Positions 33,112-40,798 of a stretch of 64,000 nucleotides of DNA are shown here, piece by piece. The DNA is from Labilithrix sp. (GTDB lineage Bacteria > Myxococcota_A > Polyangia > Polyangiales > Polyangiaceae), in NCBI GenBank assembly GCA_019637155.1, contig JAHBWE010000030.1:41646-105645 (forward strand). The letters run 5' to 3'. Within the stretch, counting starts at the first letter, position 1. Each line of letters begins with the position of its first letter. Made by a program: the position numbers and the translations under genes. Under the pieces are notes generated by a model that saw nothing but the letters and a program-made list of their open reading frames with translations, made no database searches and was not told where the DNA came from.

Positions 33112-34319
33112 GGATGACTCCTCGGGTCCTTTGGCTGCGGTGAGACGAGCGCGTACGGCGGCGTGGATCTCGACGTTTGCGGCAGAGAAGAGACGGACCT
33201 GCGCGTCTGCGCGACCCAGCCGGCCCACGCGGGGTCACGATTCCATCGCGCACGCGGATCGGCGTAGCCGCCGTCGCCGAGCGCGTGCACTCCGTGGATC
33301 GACAAGCCGAGCGCGTCGCAGTGCCGTCCCCGGCAGGATCGCGCGACCCGGGCGCGCCGCGCGGCGTCCCCGAGCGCCGAGGCACGCTCCCGAAGGCTCG
33401 GAGAGGGGGCGCTCCGCGCGATCGCCGCGCTGAGCTCGCCGAGATCGACCGCACCCTGGTCCCGATAGCGGAGGACGCCCTCGAGCCACGCGGGATCGAG
33501 GGGGAGGTCCTGCGCCACCGCGGCCCGGGCGAGCTCACTCGCGGCGCGCTCGACTTCTGGCACGGCCTCCAGATCGATCGCACTCAGGGACACATAGCGT
33601 CGTCCTGCGTCGGCGAACGGCGTCACGAAGCGCTCGGCCAGGTCGGCTGCGCTCTTGGCGGGTGCCCTCGCGAGTGACTCGAGCGCTCGATCGATCGGCC
33701 AGCCGCGCTCGGGCACCAGCTCGGGCGACGCGACCAAGACCGAAGCGTACGGCGCGGCGATCTCCGCCACCTCCCACGATCCCATGAGGCAGGCGTCGAA
33801 CCCGAGCATGTCGATCTTGCGCCCGAGCCCACGCTGGAGCGCGCGCAGGGCCTGCTCGAAGGATCCGTCGATGAGCCGGTAGCCCTCCTTGCGGCCGCCG
33901 AAACCGCGCCACCCTCGACCATGACCCCAGAAGATGACCGCAGTGCGATCCGCAGGGCGCTCCGCGAGCGCTCGGCCGAAGGCCGCGAGCGTCGCCTCGG
34001 CGCGGAGCTCTCGTCCCTCGAAGCTAGTGATCGGACGGCGGCTGCCGTCCTCGGAGACCTCGGTGAGCGAGCTCCCGCGCTCGCTGGCCGTCAACGTGAG
34101 CAGGCGCACCGCGCCGTGGTAGGGCCGCGCCGTCGCGCCGATCATCGCGTCGCGCGCCGCGATGAGGTCGCCCTCGGCCATCGCCACGATACCGACCGTG
34201 AGCGGAACGTGGCGAGGCATCGCCGTTGTCGCCGCCTCGTCGCGCTCCGAGCAGCCCACGAGCGCGCCAAGCAGCAACATCAGCGCGAGCGTCACGATTC
34301 TGCGCGCGAGACAGAACAT
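33108..34319 (-). CDS. Clostripain-family (C11) cysteine peptidase lipoprotein
   Basis: 403 residues from the ATG at 34319; the signal RIVTLALMLLLGALVGC carries a lipobox. The caspase-like dyad is complete: His133 in VIFWGHGRGWRGFG and Cys177 in MLGFDACLMGSWEVAEIA. AERFVTPFADAGRRYVSLS is the later conserved block. Clostripains cut after Arg or Lys. This one would be displayed on the cell surface or in the periplasm, and it is coupled to the lipoprotein gene at 33111. The start is not certain: ATG at 34331 and TTG at 34358 are in frame, and the whole start region lies in a perfect inverted repeat. Confidence 0.87.
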   Translation of the reverse strand: MFCLARRIVTLALMLLLGALVGCSERDEAATTAMPRHVPLTVGIVAMAEGDLIAARDAMIGATARPYHGAVRLLTLTASERGSSLTEVSEDGSRRPITSFEGRELRAEATLAAFGRALAERPADRTAVIFWGHGRGWRGFGGRKEGYRLIDGSFEQALRALQRGLGRKIDMLGFDACLMGSWEVAEIAAPYASVLVASPELVPERGWPIDRALESLARAPAKSAADLAERFVTPFADAGRRYVSLSAIDLEAVPEVERAASELARAAVAQDLPLDPAWLEGVLRYRDQGAVDLGELSAAIARSAPSPSLRERASALGDAARRARVARSCRGRHCDALGLSIHGVHALGDGGYADPRARWNRDPAWAGWVAQTRRSVSSLPQTSRSTPPYALVSPQPKDPRSHP

Positions 34320-34339
34320 GCCAGCATCCATGCTGGCAT
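34292..34339 (-). CDS. Possible 15-residue upstream ORF (leader peptide)
   Basis: In a different frame from the C11 peptidase gene, an ATG at 34339 has a good ribosome site (GGAGAG, four bases before it) and reads MPAWMLACSVSRAES to a TGA at 34292-34294, ending inside the peptidase signal region. None of the in-frame peptidase starts has as good a site. The overlap and hairpin suggest a leader that sets translation of the peptidase, but it may simply be chance. Confidence 0.3.
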   Translation of the reverse strand: MPAWMLACSVSRAES

Positions 34340-34341
34340 GT
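34316..34341. promoter_or_regulatory. Perfect 12-base inverted repeat over the C11 peptidase start
   Basis: Arms ACATGCCAGCAT (34316-34327) and ATGCTGGCATGT (34330-34341) are perfect complements with a two-base spacer. Two candidate starts of the peptidase (34319 and 34331) and the ATG of the leader ORF lie inside it. As RNA it would form a stable hairpin (with a slightly larger loop) hiding the start codons. As DNA it is a dyad that could bind a dimeric regulator. It also lies 63 bases downstream of the peroxiredoxin stop, so it could end that transcript, but no T-run follows. Confidence 0.6.
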
Positions 34342-34403
34342 GTCTCTCCGTCGAACAAGGACCCGTGTGGTCCTGACCGACCTGACCCTCGCCTTGGCTC
34401 AGA

Positions 34404-34937
34404 TCAGAGCGTGAGCTTCTGCGCCTCGGTGAGGACCTGATCGGCGTGCACGCCCGGGTCGACGTCGCGCCAGACGCGCGCGACCTTGCCTTCCTTGTCG
34501 ACGAGGAAGGAGACGCGGTCGTAGAAGCCGAAGGTCTTGTCCACGCCGTACGCCTTGCCGATCGCGCCGTCGGCGTCGGCCGCGAGCGGGAAGGGGATCT
34601 TGTGCTCCTTCTGGAAGTCCGCGTGCTTCGCGCCCGAGTCTTTCGAGACCCCGATGATGCCGACGTGCGCGGCGTCGAACTTCGCCCACGCGTCGCGGAA
34701 CGCGCATGCCTCCTTCGTGCATCCAGGCGTCCCGTCGGCGGGGTAGAAGTAGACGACGACGGGCTTCCCGCGCAGCGACGAGAGCCGCACCTCTTCTTGC
34801 GCGGGTCCGCGCGCGACGAGATCGGGCGCCGCCGCCCCCACGGGAAGGAGCCCGCTCCCACCATCCGGCCGCCGCGGCTCCCCACACGCCGCCACCGCCA
34901 TCACCACCACCGCCACCGCCACGACCGAGCCACGCAT
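34404..34937 (-). CDS. Thiol peroxidase lipoprotein of the Bcp/peroxiredoxin Q family
   Basis: 177 residues from the ATG at 34937, signal VVAVAVVVMAVAAC with lipobox. Bcp motifs are clear: LRGKPVVVYFYPADGTPGC, TKEACAFRDAW, IGVSKDSGAKHADFQKEH, FPLAADADGAIGKAYGV and RVSFLVDKEGKVARVWRDV. The peroxidatic Cys is in TPGCTKEAC, and the second Cys five residues later is the usual resolving position. It reduces peroxides with thiol partners. Unlike most Bcp proteins it is exported and lipid-anchored. The C11 protease gene follows on the same strand across the inverted repeat. Confidence 0.92.
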   Translation of the reverse strand: MRGSVVAVAVVVMAVAACGEPRRPDGGSGLLPVGAAAPDLVARGPAQEEVRLSSLRGKPVVVYFYPADGTPGCTKEACAFRDAWAKFDAAHVGIIGVSKDSGAKHADFQKEHKIPFPLAADADGAIGKAYGVDKTFGFYDRVSFLVDKEGKVARVWRDVDPGVHADQVLTEAQKLTL

Positions 34938-35003
34938 GCCCACAACCATAGCTCGGTGGGGGTGTGGAGACGCGGTTGTGGGGGGCGGATAGGCTCTCTC
35001 GTG

Positions 35004-35948
35004 ATGCGCGCGTGTTGGGCGTGGCTGATGTTCGTGGTTGCGTGTCGTGGTTTGGATGCGGAGGCGCCGCGGCGCGAGTCCGGTGGTGCCAGCGGAGAGT
35101 CGGGGGCGCATGTCGACGCGAGCGCGTCGGTCGTGCGCGTGGATGCAGGAGATGCCGGGGGTGTTGGGAGCACCGCGGACGATGCGGGTGGCGATGCCGC
35201 TGGGCCGCCGTCGTATCGTGCGTGTCTCGAGGAGCATTATGTCGTGCCGGCGGTCGTGCTCGAGGGTGATGGGCGGGCGAAGACGATGGCGGAGCGCATC
35301 GCGCGGCCCGACCTCGAGGATGTCTTCGCGCTTCCGTATCCGACGGGGCCGATCGTCGCGGTGAGCGATCCCGAGCACGATCCCGGGCGCGTTCGGATCG
35401 AGGCGGTCTTCGACGCGACCTACGGCGCCGGCGCGAGCGCGATCGCGCGTGCGCTCGTGCCGGTGCGGTTCGGCGGGAGGACGGTGAGCTTCCATCGCAA
35501 GGCCGCGCCTGCGCTCGAGCGCGTCGCGAAGAGGCTCGAGCCGCTCGTCGGTCAGCCCGCGACGGCGCGCTTCTTCGCGAAGCTCGGGGGCACCTTCGCG
35601 TACCGCGAGATCGCCGGCACCAACCTGCGGTCCACGCACTCCTGGGGCATCGCGATCGACCTCGATCCCGCCGCCTGCGAGTACTGGCGGAACGGGCCGC
35701 AGCCTCCGGTGTGGAAGAACCGCGTCCCCCAAGCGATCGTCGACGCGTTCGAGGCCGAGGGCTTCGTGTGGGGCGGCCGCTGGTACCACTACGACACGAT
35801 GCATTTCGAGTACCGCCCCGAGCTCTTCTCTTGTTCGAGAGGGCTCTGCCCTCTCGAGCTCTCCCGCAGGGGCCTCTCCGCGCGCGAGGCGCGCTGCGCC
35901 GCCCCGGGCCCCCGAGAGGTTGGTCCGCGCGATGGTGGCTCGCTCTGA
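35004..35948 (+). CDS. M15-family D-alanyl-D-alanine carboxypeptidase-like lipoprotein
   Basis: 314 residues from the ATG at 35004. Signal ACWAWLMFVVAC has a lipobox; a Asp/Gly/Ser-rich linker follows. The zinc peptidase domain at residues about 80-275 shows THSWGIAIDLDP (SxHxxGxAxD) and HYDTMHFEYRPEL (catalytic Glu/Asp and second His). VanY-type enzymes trim peptidoglycan peptides or cut lysis-related crosslinks. The domain ends near base 35823. The last about 40 residues (FSCSRGLCPLELSRRG and following) are encoded by a palindromic repeat and are Arg/Gly/Pro-rich, unlike the domain, so they are probably a recent extension. Confidence 0.88.
   Translation: MRACWAWLMFVVACRGLDAEAPRRESGGASGESGAHVDASASVVRVDAGDAGGVGSTADDAGGDAAGPPSYRACLEEHYVVPAVVLEGDGRAKTMAERIARPDLEDVFALPYPTGPIVAVSDPEHDPGRVRIEAVFDATYGAGASAIARALVPVRFGGRTVSFHRKAAPALERVAKRLEPLVGQPATARFFAKLGGTFAYREIAGTNLRSTHSWGIAIDLDPAACEYWRNGPQPPVWKNRVPQAIVDAFEAEGFVWGGRWYHYDTMHFEYRPELFSCSRGLCPLELSRRGLSAREARCAAPGPREVGPRDGGSL
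35835..35935 (+). repeat. GC-rich palindromic repeat forming the 3' end of the M15 peptidase gene
   Basis: A perfect 9-base inverted repeat (TCGAGAGGG at 35835-35843 and CCCTCTCGA at 35849-35857, five-base loop) is followed by GC-rich text with further short complements (CGCGCGAGGCGCGC, then CCCCGGGCCCCCGAGAGG). Its style matches dispersed palindromic elements common in large myxobacterial genomes. The gene's own reading frame runs straight through it. Whether copies exist elsewhere cannot be judged from the window. Confidence 0.55.
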
Positions 35949-36082
35949 GACGTGATCGAAACGTGGATCTTGGGGAGCTCACTGCGTCCATCGTTGTCCA
36001 TGCGCGGTTTCAGAATTCGCGCTGATACTGCACAAATCCGCTCACAGCCGAGCTGGCGCGCGCCGTGCTGGAAGATTCCACC

Positions 36083-36688
36083 GTGAGCCCTGCTTCCCGC
36101 CGCGTGAGCATCACGAACGAGGCCGCGATCAAGCCTCACGAGAATGCTTTCCGGCGCTGGTCGGTGCCGGACGCGCCGGACGCGCCGGACGCGATGGTGA
36201 TCCAGTCGCCGCTGTTCCCGCCGTCGACCGAGCGTCACGACACGATGGAGGCGCACATGCCCTCGTCGTTCCGCGTCTACCAGCCGTCCGAGCTGCGGAG
36301 CGCACCGATGCGGCGCGGCTCCTTCCACAACATCGAGCTCGAGCCCGAGTCCGACACCGTCGGGGCGCGCACGCTCCTCAAGTGGACCGGCATCGGCATC
36401 CTCGCCGGCCTCTGCGTCCTCACCGCGCTCATCCTCGTCCTGAACCTCGGCGACGACACCAAACACGGCGTCGCGTCGTCGAGCGCGCGCGCCACGATCG
36501 GCAAGATGTCGGAGCCCGCGGCGACGGAGCCCGCGGCGACGGAGCCCGCGAAGCCCACCGCGAAGGTCGCGCCCGCCGCCGCCGCGCCCGTGCGCGACGT
36601 CGACATCGAGCTCGAGGCCGCGCCGCCGCCCCCGCCGCCGCCGAAGAAAGCGGTCGCGACGAAGAAGAAGCGGAAGGCCGCGAAGTAG
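36083..36688 (+). CDS. Small membrane-anchored protein with Ala/Pro/Lys-rich tail, unknown function
   Basis: 201 residues from the GTG at 36083 (GGAAGA lies upstream); a GTG at 36065 is also possible. The N-terminal half is polar (FRVYQPSELRSAPMRRGSF). One membrane helix (LKWTGIGILAGLCVLTALIL) begins near residue 100. The C-terminus repeats SEPAATEPAATEPAKPTAKV and ends in PPPPPPPKK with a Lys/Arg-rich tail, a pattern like periplasmic spacers of TonB or secretin-associated proteins. No family is recognised. It converges on the Cys-rich lipoprotein pair with only 2 bases between stops. Confidence 0.72.
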   Translation: MSPASRRVSITNEAAIKPHENAFRRWSVPDAPDAPDAMVIQSPLFPPSTERHDTMEAHMPSSFRVYQPSELRSAPMRRGSFHNIELEPESDTVGARTLLKWTGIGILAGLCVLTALILVLNLGDDTKHGVASSSARATIGKMSEPAATEPAATEPAKPTAKVAPAAAAPVRDVDIELEAAPPPPPPPKKAVATKKKRKAAK

Positions 36689-36690
36689 CG

Positions 36691-37209
36691 TTACAGCTCC
36701 GGCTTGTCGGAGCACGCGGCGACGAGGAGGCAGTCGATGCCGGGCTTGCACGTCGCGTCGTTGCGGCAGTCGACGTCCGCCTGCTCCGGGCACGCCGAGT
36801 TCTCGCGGATGCACTCGTCGCACGGCGAGCCGTCGGCGTAGTCGGAGCCCGCGCAGAGCGTGTCCTTGCACGCCTCGCCGCAGCCCTCCGCCTTGCAGAG
36901 GCACGCGACGAGGAGCGCCTTGAGCTTCGTCCCCGCCTCCGGGTTCTGGTCCACGCAGCACTGCTGGCACGACTCGACGTCCTCGTTCGCGCTGCACGCC
37001 ACGCCGCTGTCGGACGAGACGCCGCCCGTGCTCGACGAAGACGACGTGCTCGACGCGCCCGCGTCCGCGTCCGCCGGCGCAGGATCGTCCTTGCTCGAGC
37101 AGCCCACCGCGACGACGATCGCGACCGCGACGAACACGAAGCCCCATCGCGAAGTGGGGGGACGAGAGATCGGGGTAGGGGGCCGAGCCCCGTCGCGAAG
37201 GCTCTTCAC
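36691..37209 (-). CDS. Cys-rich lipoprotein (copy 2 of a tandem pair), unknown function
   Basis: 172 residues from the GTG at 37209, overlapping the stop of the paralogue (GTGA). The hydrophobic signal FVFVAVAIVVAVGC carries a lipobox, after a long Pro/Arg-rich start that includes GARPPTPISRPPTSR. A Ser-rich linker follows (SSTSSSSSTGGVSS). The rest holds 16 or so Cys in CxxC-like pairs (VESCQQCCVDQ, VACLCKAEGCGEACKD, GSPCDECIREN, CRNDATCKPG, CLLVAAC), indicating a disulfide-rich surface domain. Alignment with the upstream paralogue is good (CVQCCGDQ, CICTEELCGTPCK). The function is not known. Confidence 0.75.
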   Translation of the reverse strand: MKSLRDGARPPTPISRPPTSRWGFVFVAVAIVVAVGCSSKDDPAPADADAGASSTSSSSSTGGVSSDSGVACSANEDVESCQQCCVDQNPEAGTKLKALLVACLCKAEGCGEACKDTLCAGSDYADGSPCDECIRENSACPEQADVDCRNDATCKPGIDCLLVAACSDKPEL

Positions 37210-37742
37210 TGGACGGGCTTGTTCTGGCAGCCCGCCTTCGTCACACACTCGTTCCACGCGACGCAGTCTTCGTCCGCGCCGCACGCCTCGCCCAACGCGT
37301 CCTGACACTCCGCCTGCTTCTCGTTCGCGCAGTCCGGACACGCCTGTGACGTCGGGTTCTTTTGCGGCGTCGCGCAGAAGGTCGTCTTGCACGGCGTCCC
37401 GCAGAGCTCCTCGGTGCAGATGCACGACTTGATCGCGTCGTTGTAGGTCTTGAAGCCGGCCTTGTGCTGGTCCCCGCAGCACTGCACGCACGCCGCCTGA
37501 AGGTCGGTCTTCTTGCAGTCCGGCGGCCCCGCGTCCTTCTTGCCGTTGTCGTCGTCGTCGTCGTCGTCCGCGCTGTCGTCGTCATCGTCGTCGTCGTCGT
37601 CGCCCTGCGGGAGCTTGCCCGCGTCGGCGCCGGCGTCCGTTTCGGCGGGGACGATTCGTGTGATCGTCTTCGTGCACGCGACCGCGAGGCCGAAGACGCC
37701 GAGCGAAAGAATGACCGAGAGGAGACGGCTGACGGGGCTCAT
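37206..37742 (-). CDS. Cys-rich lipoprotein (copy 1 of a tandem pair) with Asp-rich linker
   Basis: 178 residues from the ATG at 37742. The signal LLSVILSLGVFGLAVAC has a lipobox; it is followed by an acidic linker with runs of nine and seven Asp, encoded by a GTC/GAC triplet repeat. The Cys-rich domain (AACVQCCGDQHKAG, SCICTEELCGTPCKTTFC, ACPDCANEKQAEC, GACGADEDCVAW) is paralogous to the next gene. Runs of Asp could bind calcium or vary in length by slippage. Function is unknown. Confidence 0.76.
   Translation of the reverse strand: MSPVSRLLSVILSLGVFGLAVACTKTITRIVPAETDAGADAGKLPQGDDDDDDDDDSADDDDDDDNGKKDAGPPDCKKTDLQAACVQCCGDQHKAGFKTYNDAIKSCICTEELCGTPCKTTFCATPQKNPTSQACPDCANEKQAECQDALGEACGADEDCVAWNECVTKAGCQNKPVQ
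37546..37611 (+). repeat. GTC/GTT triplet microsatellite coding Asp runs
   Basis: About 65 bases of nearly perfect GTC repeats with two interruptions (CCGCGCT and CAT), read on the minus strand as GAC codons. Because the unit is three bases, length changes would alter the number of Asp without shifting the frame, so the linker could vary between strains. Confidence 0.75.
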
Positions 37743-37810
37743 GACTCTGGGCCTCCTATGGTCGTGCGCCACGCGGAAGGCAAGCGCTGTGGTAGACCGC
37801 CGCCCAGAAA

Positions 37811-38308
37811 ATGCCGCTCGATCCCGCCTTCGTCGCCGACTGTCCCTACGGCCCCGGCGGCCTCCTCCTCGACGAGGTCCTGAAAGTCGACGTCGAGGAG
37901 AGCCTCGTCCTCGTCCGGATGCCCACCGGCGGCGAGCTCCCGCTCACCCGCGAGCAACGGAACCACCCCGTCCTCCACCCCCCGCACGTCGCGGGCGGGC
38001 TCATGATCCACATGACGGGCATGGCCGGGTTCGCTCACGCCTACTACGTCCTCGGGCTCCGTCACGCCGACGGCTGGATCGGCTACGGCGCGCGCATCAA
38101 CTCGGCGCGCTTCTACGCCCTCGCGACGCCCGGCGATCCGATCGTCATCGAGTGCAAGGCGACGCAGACGCGGCGCGGTGGGGCGAGCGTGCTCGCGCGC
38201 TACGCGTTCAAGTTCCATCAGGGCACGACGCTCGTATACACGGGCGACCAGACCGCGATGTGGATCGACGCGACGAAGCAGCGCGCGGCGGCGCCTACGG
38301 AAGCTTGA
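37811..38308 (+). CDS. Hotdog-fold protein, FabZ/thioesterase-like
   Basis: 165 residues. The block LHPPHVAGGLMIHMTGMAGFAHAY has the layout of the FabZ hotdog helix (H-FP-G-hxP-G-x-x-x-x-E), with His56 where the catalytic His would be, but the usual Glu is replaced by a hydrophobic patch. Further support is FYALATPGDPIVIECKATQ and the strand pattern. It may act on acyl-ACP or acyl-CoA as a dehydratase or thioesterase, or be a structural hotdog in polyketide or fatty-acid pathways. Confidence in the fold is moderate; it stands alone between a divergent lipoprotein and a convergent nuclease gene. Confidence 0.7.
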   Translation: MPLDPAFVADCPYGPGGLLLDEVLKVDVEESLVLVRMPTGGELPLTREQRNHPVLHPPHVAGGLMIHMTGMAGFAHAYYVLGLRHADGWIGYGARINSARFYALATPGDPIVIECKATQTRRGGASVLARYAFKFHQGTTLVYTGDQTAMWIDATKQRAAAPTEA

Positions 38309-39332
38309 AGTCCGCCCAGAGCGAGGCGTGATCGCTGCTCGCGAAGCCGGCCCGGCCGGGGTCGCGGACGACGGTGGCGCTCTGGGCGACGTACGACTTG
38401 GCGCGGTTCTTCGTCACGAAGATGTGATCGATCGCCTGGTCCTGACCCTGGTAGCGGTACGTGCCCTGCTCGTTCTCCGGGAGGTCGCTCGCGACGCGGA
38501 GGAGACCGGCCTCGAGCGCGGCGATCGGCTCCGAGCCGGGGGTGTCGTTCAGGTCTCCGCCGAGGACGACGAGCGCGCCCTTGTTCGCGTCTCCCGTCGC
38601 CTTCATGATGTCGTGCGTCGCCTGCGCCTCGGCGAGGCGCCGGCCCGGATCGTCGTCCGACTTCGAGCGGAAGTGCGCGGCGTAGACGATGACCTCGCTG
38701 TCGCCGAGCGTGAGGTGCACCTCGGGGAGCTCGCGCGTGAACGTCGTGTTGCTGCCGTCGGGGCGCTTCAGCGGCGTGTCCCGCCGGTAGTTCTTCACCT
38801 CGCCGAGCTCGCCGCGCGCGAGGACGCCGACGTCGATGCTGCCGGCCGCGCCCGTCTCCGCGATGTGCGCGACGGGGAAGGGGAAGCCCGCCTCTTCGAG
38901 CTTCGCTTGCAGCGCGTCGAGGCACGTCTTGTTCTCGACCTCGGAGAGCGTGACGACGTCCGCGCCGAGCGAGGCGATGCCGTCGGCGAGCGTCGCGACC
39001 TTGCGGTCGAAGGCCTCCTGCGTGACGACCGCCTCGAACCCGTTGCTGCTGCACGTGCCCGACTGGCAGACCGTGTCGAAGAAGCGCCGCGTGTTGAGCT
39101 GCGCGACGCGCAGGAGCCCGGGGCGGCGCGTGGTCTTCGGATCGCCCCAGCCCTCCGGGGTCGGCGGTGGCTCCGTGTCGCCGCCGTCCTTGCCGCTCGC
39201 GCCGCCGTCGGGCCCGCCGCTGCTCGACGACGACGAGGTCGGGACCGCGATGGGGTTGTTCCCCTGGGTGAGGCCCGCGTCGTTGCACGCGACGACGGCG
39301 AGGACCCCGAGGACGACGATCGCTCCCCGCAT
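38295..39332 (-). CDS. Exported endonuclease/exonuclease/phosphatase (EEP) family lipoprotein
   Basis: 345 residues. The signal AIVVLGVLAVVAC has a lipobox; a Ser/Gly/Asp/Lys-rich linker follows. The DNase I-like domain begins LLRVAQLNTRRFFD; catalytic residues appear in VVTLSEVENKTCLDAL (Glu), IVYAAHFRSKSDDDPGR (His), VVLGGDLNDTPGS (Asp/Asn) and FASSDHASLWADF (Asp-His end). It could be an extracellular nuclease or a phosphodiesterase acting on lipids or nucleotides. It lies 5 bases downstream of the trypsin-like protease gene and may be cotranscribed with it. Confidence 0.9.
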   Translation of the reverse strand: MRGAIVVLGVLAVVACNDAGLTQGNNPIAVPTSSSSSSGGPDGGASGKDGGDTEPPPTPEGWGDPKTTRRPGLLRVAQLNTRRFFDTVCQSGTCSSNGFEAVVTQEAFDRKVATLADGIASLGADVVTLSEVENKTCLDALQAKLEEAGFPFPVAHIAETGAAGSIDVGVLARGELGEVKNYRRDTPLKRPDGSNTTFTRELPEVHLTLGDSEVIVYAAHFRSKSDDDPGRRLAEAQATHDIMKATGDANKGALVVLGGDLNDTPGSEPIAALEAGLLRVASDLPENEQGTYRYQGQDQAIDHIFVTKNRAKSYVAQSATVVRDPGRAGFASSDHASLWADFKLP

Positions 39333-39337
39333 CGGCT

Positions 39338-40342
39338 TCAGCTTACCACCGTCTTCCGCTTCCGCCGCACGACGAGCGCGGCGGCGAGCCCGAGGAGCGC
39401 CGCGCCCCCGTCCGAGCCGCGCCCCGCCGCGGAGACGGAGCAGCCGTCGTCCTCCTCCGGCTCGAGCTGCGGCTGCGCCCCGGCCGCGGCGAAGCCCTGA
39501 TCGAGCATCTCGCGGAACGGCGCGAGCTTCGTGCCGATGTTGTCGGCGAGCGGGCAGGTGGCGCCGGGGCTCACCGGGTCCTCGCCGTTCGTGCCACGCG
39601 ACACGACGCCGATCACGGCGCCCGTGCTCCCGGCGAGGATCGGTCCGCCGCTGTCGCCCTCGCAGATCGACTCGCTGAACGAGAACTCGTTGCGCGCGAG
39701 GATCGGGAACGAGTCGAAGGGGCCGACCTTCTTCACCGTGACGTCGCGGCGCTGCTGGCGCACCGGCGGCTCGAACTCCTTGTCGGTGATGCCGTAGCCG
39801 ACGTTGACGATCGCCTCGCCCTCCTTCGGCTCGCCGTTCAGACGGAGCTTCGCGATCGGCACGTTCGTGATCGGCGTGTCCGTGAGCACGAGCGCGATGT
39901 CGTGGTTGCACAGCGTGGCCGAGAAGTCGTCGAAGATCTGGGAGCCGCGCGCCGCGGGCTGCCACTTCGTGGAGTCGACCTCGTTCGTCGGCGGCCCGAG
40001 CCTCGTGAAGGCGGCGCGCTCCTTGCCGGTGAAGACGTAGATGCTGGCGGGGTCGAAGTTCCTCCGCACCGCGCCGCCGGAGCCCGCGATCGGCGTGCCG
40101 TCGGGCTGGCAGGCGACGAGGCTGTCGTCGGTCTCGGCGACGCAGTGGCGCGCGGTCAGGAGGAGGCGCGGCGCGATGAGCGCGGCGGTGCAGACGTTGC
40201 CCGACGTCTTCTCGTCGTTGAGGCGGAAGAGCATGACGACCGAGTCCTGCCCGTCGTCGGAGGGCGTGCCGTTCAGGATGTTGGGGCGAAGCGAGGCGAC
40301 GGCGCCGGCGGCGGCGAAGAGGAAGAGAAGCTTGTCGAGCAT
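39338..40342 (-). CDS. Trypsin-like serine protease with MYXO-CTERM-like anchor
   Basis: 334 residues. The signal peptide is short (LLFLFAAAGAVA). The catalytic triad is visible: His66 in LLTARHCVAE, Asp in LCNHDIALVLT and Ser in ICEGDSGGPILAG. Disulfide partners (CTAALIAP, CQPDG, CPLADN) fit an S1A fold. The C-terminus has a GC-Ser motif (DDGCSVSAAGRGSDG), a hydrophobic stretch (AALLGLAAALVV) and RRKRK, the MYXO-CTERM-type sorting signal that keeps proteins on the myxobacterial surface. The protease is probably activated by cleavage near the ILNG N-terminus. Confidence 0.93.
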   Translation of the reverse strand: MLDKLLFLFAAAGAVASLRPNILNGTPSDDGQDSVVMLFRLNDEKTSGNVCTAALIAPRLLLTARHCVAETDDSLVACQPDGTPIAGSGGAVRRNFDPASIYVFTGKERAAFTRLGPPTNEVDSTKWQPAARGSQIFDDFSATLCNHDIALVLTDTPITNVPIAKLRLNGEPKEGEAIVNVGYGITDKEFEPPVRQQRRDVTVKKVGPFDSFPILARNEFSFSESICEGDSGGPILAGSTGAVIGVVSRGTNGEDPVSPGATCPLADNIGTKLAPFREMLDQGFAAAGAQPQLEPEEDDGCSVSAAGRGSDGGAALLGLAAALVVRRKRKTVVS

Positions 40343-40367
40343 CTCCTCGCATCGTAGCAGGGGACCG

Positions 40368-40796
40368 TCAGCGCGCCTGGTTGATGAGCATCCAGTACAT
40401 GCCGAGGGACTCGACCGCGTGCATGAACTTGTCGAACTCGACTGGCTTCACGATGTAGCTGTTCGCGCCGAGGCGATAGGCCTCCTCGAGGTCGCGGTCT
40501 TCCTTCGACGAGGTGAGCACGACGACCGGGATGTCGTGCGTGCGCTCCGTCATCTTCAGCCGGCGCAGGATCTCGAGCCCGTTCACCATCGGGAGCTTCA
40601 GGTCGAGGAGGACGACGCGCGGGGGCGTCTTCCAGCCGCCGTCGCCCTCGGCGAAGAAGTAGTCGACCGCCTGCTGGCCGTCGGACAGCCGCCGCACGGT
40701 GTGCGCGAGCTTCTGCCGCTTGAGCGCGCGCATGGTCAGCTCCGCGTCTTCGTCGCTGTCCTCGACCAGGACGATGTCGCCCGCTTCCACCGTCAT
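40368..40796 (-). CDS. Single-domain response regulator (Rcp1-like)
   Basis: 142 residues, a receiver domain with no output domain. The acidic pocket is DIVLVEDSDEDAELT, the phospho-Asp sits in VVLLDLKLPMVNG, and the switch residues are VVVLTSSKE and IVKPVEFDKF. Rcp1-type receivers pair with phytochrome-like kinases and end in an extra helix used for dimers; the FDKFMHAVESLGMYWMLI end fits. It starts two bases past the stop of the kinase gene, so it is its partner. Output is probably by protein contact. Confidence 0.93.
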   Translation of the reverse strand: MTVEAGDIVLVEDSDEDAELTMRALKRQKLAHTVRRLSDGQQAVDYFFAEGDGGWKTPPRVVLLDLKLPMVNGLEILRRLKMTERTHDIPVVVLTSSKEDRDLEEAYRLGANSYIVKPVEFDKFMHAVESLGMYWMLINQAR

Positions 40797-40798
40797 CG

